Notes under the pieces: model-generated
Told to the model about the DNA's origin: nothing
Database searches by the model: none
The model's input: only the letters and a program-made list of their open reading frames with translations
Source of the DNA: an uncultured Kiritimatiellota bacterium
GTDB lineage: Bacteria; Verrucomicrobiota; Kiritimatiellia; RFP12; UBA1067
Assembly (NCBI GenBank): GCA_934667295.1
Contig: CAKULR010000048.1
Location: 1-10,040 of the forward strand
Reading direction: 5' to 3'
Length of the DNA: 10,040 bases
Program-made: the position numbers and the translations under genes
Shown: piece by piece, positions 7,852 through 10,040 of the stretch
Layout: each line of letters begins with the position of its first letter
Numbering within the stretch: position 1 is the first letter of the stretch

Positions 7852-9258
7852 CTACTTCTTCGGCCAGAAGACGTCGGTGTACTTGGAGGGGATGCCCACC
7901 TCGTCCTTGTTGAAGCAGGTGGCGAGGATCTGCCAGCCGAGGTCGAGGGCGTCGATGAGCTCGATGTTCACCGAGAGGGCCATCATCTTTTCCTCGAAGA
8001 GGGCACCGTACTTCAGGAGCTTCTGGTCCCAGTCGCTCATCTTGAAGCCCATGGACTGCTTCTCGACCGTCTCCTTGTAGGAGGCGTAGAGCTTGATCAT
8101 GGCGTCCATGATCGTGCGGTGGTCGTAGCGGGTGGTGTTGCTGCGGCGGAGGAGGTCCTTGTCGGTGATCTCGGCGTCGGCCTTGTCGAGCACCTTGTCC
8201 ATGAGGTAGGAGCGCTGGTCGGGCTGCGTGGGGTCGACGCCCTTGTTGACCTGCTGCTTGAGGCGGGAGAGCGAGCCGAAGGGCTCGATGCGGCCGTTGC
8301 GGAGGTAGAACTGGCCCTCGGTGATGTAGCCCGTGTTGTCCGGGACGGGGTGGGTGACGTCGTCGCCCGGCATCGTCGTGACGGCGAGGATCGTGATGGA
8401 GCCCGCGCCGTCGAAGTCCACGGCCTTCTCGTAGCGGGCGGCGAGCTGCGAGTAGAGGTCGCCGGGGTAGCCGCGGTTCGAGGGAATCTGCTCCATCGTG
8501 ATGGCGATTTCCTTCATCGCGTCCGCGAAGGAAGTCATGTCGGTGAGGAGGCAGAGGACGTCCTTGCCTTCGAGGGCGAACTTCTCGGCGACGGCGAGCG
8601 AGACGTCCGGCACGAGCATGCATTCGACCGTGGGGTCGGCGGCGGTGTGGACGAACATGACGGTCTTCGAAAGCGCGCCGCTCTGGTCGAGCGTCGAGCG
8701 GAACTTGAGGTATTCGTCGTACTTGAGGCCCATGCCGCCGATGACGATCACGTCGGAGTTCGCCTGGAGGGCGATGCGCGCGAGCAGTTCGTTGTAGGGC
8801 TCGCCGGCGCGGGCGAAGATCGGGAGCTTCTGCGAGACGACGAGCGAGTTGAAGAGGTCGATCATCGGGATGTTCGTGCGGACCATGCGGCTCGGCATGA
8901 TGCGCTTGGCCGGGTTGACGGAGGGCTGGCCGATCGGGATCTGGTTCTCGGTGATCGCGGGGCCGCCGTCGCGGGGTTCGCCCGTGCCGGTGAAGGCGCG
9001 GCCGAGCAGGGCGTCGGAGAAGGGCACCTTCATCGTCTCGCCGAGGAAGCGCACGGAGGCGTCCGTATCGACGCCGCGCGCGCCGGCGAAGATCTGGAGC
9101 GTGACGTTCGGTCCGTCGAGCTTGATGACCTGCGCGAGCGAGGTGCCGGCGCGGGAGTGGACCTCCGCGATTTCGCTGTACTTCACGCCCTCGGCGCGGA
9201 GCGTTGCGATGGAGCCGGAAAGCGCGTCGATGCGATGGTAGACCTTTGAGTTGAACAT
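7852..9258 (-). CDS. atpB: V-type ATP synthase/ATPase subunit B
   Basis: This is the non-catalytic, nucleotide-binding subunit of the V1 head, which alternates with catalytic A subunits in a membrane ATPase moving H+ or Na+. The 468-residue product matches the bacterial V-type B subunit throughout: [13 protein letters not shown] (125-137), [12 protein letters not shown] (172-183), [18 protein letters not shown] (237-254), [10 protein letters not shown] (261-270), [17 protein letters not shown] (294-310) and [10 protein letters not shown] (326-335). The P-loop position reads [11 protein letters not shown] without GK[ST], as expected for B rather than A. As I recall the chlamydial protein (about 438 residues), this one is longer mainly at about 335-380. 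AAGGAG lies 7 bases before the chosen ATG; an in-frame ATG at 9387 would run through the promoter. No other V-ATPase gene is adjacent, and the gene converges on the glycosidase with a 3-bp gap. Confidence 0.95.
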   Translation of the reverse strand: MFNSKVYHRIDALSGSIATLRAEGVKYSEIAEVHSRAGTSLAQVIKLDGPNVTLQIFAGARGVDTDASVRFLGETMKVPFSDALLGRAFTGTGEPRDGGPAITENQIPIGQPSVNPAKRIMPSRMVRTNIPMIDLFNSLVVSQKLPIFARAGEPYNELLARIALQANSDVIVIGGMGLKYDEYLKFRSTLDQSGALSKTVMFVHTAADPTVECMLVPDVSLAVAEKFALEGKDVLCLLTDMTSFADAMKEIAITMEQIPSNRGYPGDLYSQLAARYEKAVDFDGAGSITILAVTTMPGDDVTHPVPDNTGYITEGQFYLRNGRIEPFGSLSRLKQQVNKGVDPTQPDQRSYLMDKVLDKADAEITDKDLLRRSNTTRYDHRTIMDAMIKLYASYKETVEKQSMGFKMSDWDQKLLKYGALFEEKMMALSVNIELIDALDLGWQILATCFNKDEVGIPSKYTDVFWPKK

Positions 9259-9287
9259 GGTGGTACTCCTTGCAGAAAACGGAGGGT

Positions 9288-9316
9288 ATTGTAGCACAAT
9301 TGCCGACGGGAGGAAA
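9288..9316 (-). promoter_or_regulatory. Extended -10 promoter for atpB
   Basis: On the minus strand TGCTACAAT occupies 9296-9288, an extended -10 element with five of six matches to TATAAT. At 17 bp upstream the -35 position reads TTTCCT (9316-9311), a weak match. Initiation near 9281 would give a leader of about 23 bases containing AAGGAG (9271-9266). This is a conventional promoter and leader, in contrast to the divergent etfB promoter. Confidence 0.6.
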
Positions 9317-9325
9317 TTGGAAGTT

Positions 9326-9353
9326 GTCGCGGACATGTTGGCAGGTCTGCGAC
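9326..9353. promoter_or_regulatory. Candidate operator: inverted repeat over the etfB -35 box
   Basis: GTCGCGGAC (9326-9334) and GTCTGCGAC (9345-9353) are inverted copies with one mismatch out of nine, separated by 10 bp. The centre (9339/9340) falls inside the -35 hexamer of etfB, where a bound dimeric regulator would block RNA polymerase. The repeat is seen directly; operator function is inferred, and I cannot assign a regulator family. Confidence 0.35.
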
Positions 9354-9366
9354 GCTCTGCTATAAT
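9338..9366 (+). promoter_or_regulatory. Strong near-consensus promoter for etfB
   Basis: TTGGCA (9338-9343; five of six matches to TTGACA) and TATAAT (9361-9366; six of six) are 17 bp apart, and TGC precedes the -10 as an extended element. This is the best promoter in the window. Initiation 6-8 bases after the -10 falls at about 9372-9374, only 3-5 bases before the etfB ATG at 9377. Confidence 0.8.
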
Positions 9367-9376
9367 ATGCCGCACC

Positions 9377-10040
9377 ATGAAAGCCACAACAGTTGGCCGC
9401 GAGGGCGGCTATCGATGTGTCGTCTGCATCAAGCAGGTTCCCGACACGAAGCAGATTTCCGGCGCGGCGATGAAGGCCGACGGAACCGTCAACCGGGCCG
9501 CGCTGCCCGCCATCTTCAATCCCGAGGACCGCAACGCCCTTGAGGCGGCGCTGCGCGTGCGCGAGGCGTGCGGCGGCACCGTCGCCGTCGTCACGATGGG
9601 CCTCCCCGCCGCCTGCGCGATCCTGCGGACGGCGCTGATGTGCGGCGCCGACGAGGCGTACCTGCTGACGGACCGCCGCGCCGCCGGGTCGGACACCCTG
9701 GCGACGAGCTACCTCCTCTCCCAGGCCGTGCGCACGCTCAGACCCGACCTCGTCTTCTGCGGCCGCCAGGCGATCGACGGTGACACCGCGCAGGTCGGCC
9801 CCCAGATCGCCGAGAAGCTCGGTTTCCCCGCCCTGACCTACCTGACCGGCATCCGGATGGACGGCGACTACGCGATCGCCACGCGCGACATCGGCACGGG
9901 CGTCGAGACCGACCGCGTGAAGCTGCCGGCCCTCTTCACGGTGACGGACGCATTCGGCGAGCTGCGTCCGCCGAACGTCCGCCGCGTGATGAAGTACAAG
10001 AAGGCCAAGGCGCCCGTCGAGACCGGCGGCGTCGCGCCGG
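9377..10040 (+). CDS. etfB: Electron transfer flavoprotein beta subunit, incomplete at right edge
   Basis: With EtfA, EtfB forms a soluble flavin-containing heterodimer that carries electrons between acyl-CoA dehydrogenases, NADH or ferredoxin and other partners. The first 221 residues are present, of about 260 expected. [11 protein letters not shown] (14-24) is the usual N-terminal signature, here preceded by about 12 extra residues. [10 protein letters not shown] (103-112) and [15 protein letters not shown] (128-142) line the nucleotide site. As I recall, the DGDTAQVGP form is characteristic of Etfs from anaerobes that bind a second FAD and can bifurcate electrons, instead of binding AMP. 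No Shine-Dalgarno precedes the ATG at 9377, and the promoter sits directly upstream. An in-frame ATG at 9335 lies inside the promoter and also lacks a ribosome site. etfA would be expected just to the right. Confidence 0.92.
   Translation, partial: MKATTVGREGGYRCVVCIKQVPDTKQISGAAMKADGTVNRAALPAIFNPEDRNALEAALRVREACGGTVAVVTMGLPAACAILRTALMCGADEAYLLTDRRAAGSDTLATSYLLSQAVRTLRPDLVFCGRQAIDGDTAQVGPQIAEKLGFPALTYLTGIRMDGDYAIATRDIGTGVETDRVKLPALFTVTDAFGELRPPNVRRVMKYKKAKAPVETGGVAP

Noticed and set aside
8770..8830. Missing Walker A (GK[ST]) in the ATPase protein as a sign of inactivation
   Set aside because: V-type B subunits normally lack a standard P-loop; all other B-subunit motifs are intact, so this is not a decayed A subunit.
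8119..9249. Plus-strand open frame of 376 codons opposite atpB
   Set aside because: Low-complexity Val/Glu/Asp/Arg-rich translation antisense to a highly conserved V-ATPase subunit.
9335..9376. In-frame upstream start for etfB at ATG 9335
   Set aside because: It would place the coding start within the -35 region of a near-consensus promoter and has no ribosome site; the added residues do not match EtfB.
1..10040. CRISPR array, tRNA, rRNA, insertion sequence or phage genes
   Set aside because: I saw no regularly spaced repeats, no cloverleaf-like sequence, no transposase or integrase motifs, and almost no unassigned space in which they could lie.

Overview
The window is GC-rich bacterial chromosome (my estimate, not a count), densely coded, with seven protein genes and little intergenic DNA. 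Three features suggest an anaerobic bacterium, possibly of the Planctomycetes-Verrucomicrobia-Chlamydiae group such as a gut or rumen Kiritimatiellota or Lentisphaerota member. They are a V-type ATPase B subunit resembling the chlamydial form, an electron-transfer flavoprotein beta subunit with the motif found in electron-bifurcating Etfs of anaerobes, and two large secreted glycosidase-like proteins. This placement is inferred from family resemblance recalled from memory; no search was run.

Layout from left to right. Positions 1-148 are intergenic, with a perfect 8-bp inverted repeat and an extended -10 promoter. They are followed by fabD (149-1069), fabG (1097-1861) and acpP (1977-2243), the core of a fatty acid synthesis operon; acpP probably has a second promoter of its own. 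Two tandem hairpins follow acpP, and the second is a long terminator-like stem that ends eight bases before the ATG of ruvB (2311-3309). ruvB overlaps by 4 bp a secreted glycosidase-like gene (3306-5282), which is followed 4 bp later by a second secreted glycosidase (5287-7848). ruvB and the two secreted genes therefore read as one translationally linked unit, although their functions are unrelated.

On the minus strand, atpB (9258-7852) meets the second glycosidase tail to tail with only 3 bp between the stop codons. atpB stands alone, without the other V-ATPase genes usually beside it. A 118-bp divergent promoter region separates it from etfB (9377 to the right edge, incomplete). The etfB promoter is close to consensus, and its -10 box ends only ten bases before the ATG, so the mRNA should be leaderless or nearly so. 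An imperfect inverted repeat sits on its -35 box.

How the genes work together: FabD loads malonate onto AcpP and FabG reduces the beta-ketoacyl-ACP product. RuvB belongs to Holliday-junction repair. The two exported proteins probably degrade carbohydrate in the periplasm or outside the cell. AtpB and EtfB belong to membrane energetics and flavin-based electron transfer. I see no mobile element, CRISPR array, tRNA, rRNA or phage gene. The less ordinary signals are the ruvB leader, the ruvB-glycosidase linkage, the isolated atpB, and the leaderless, operator-bearing etfB promoter.
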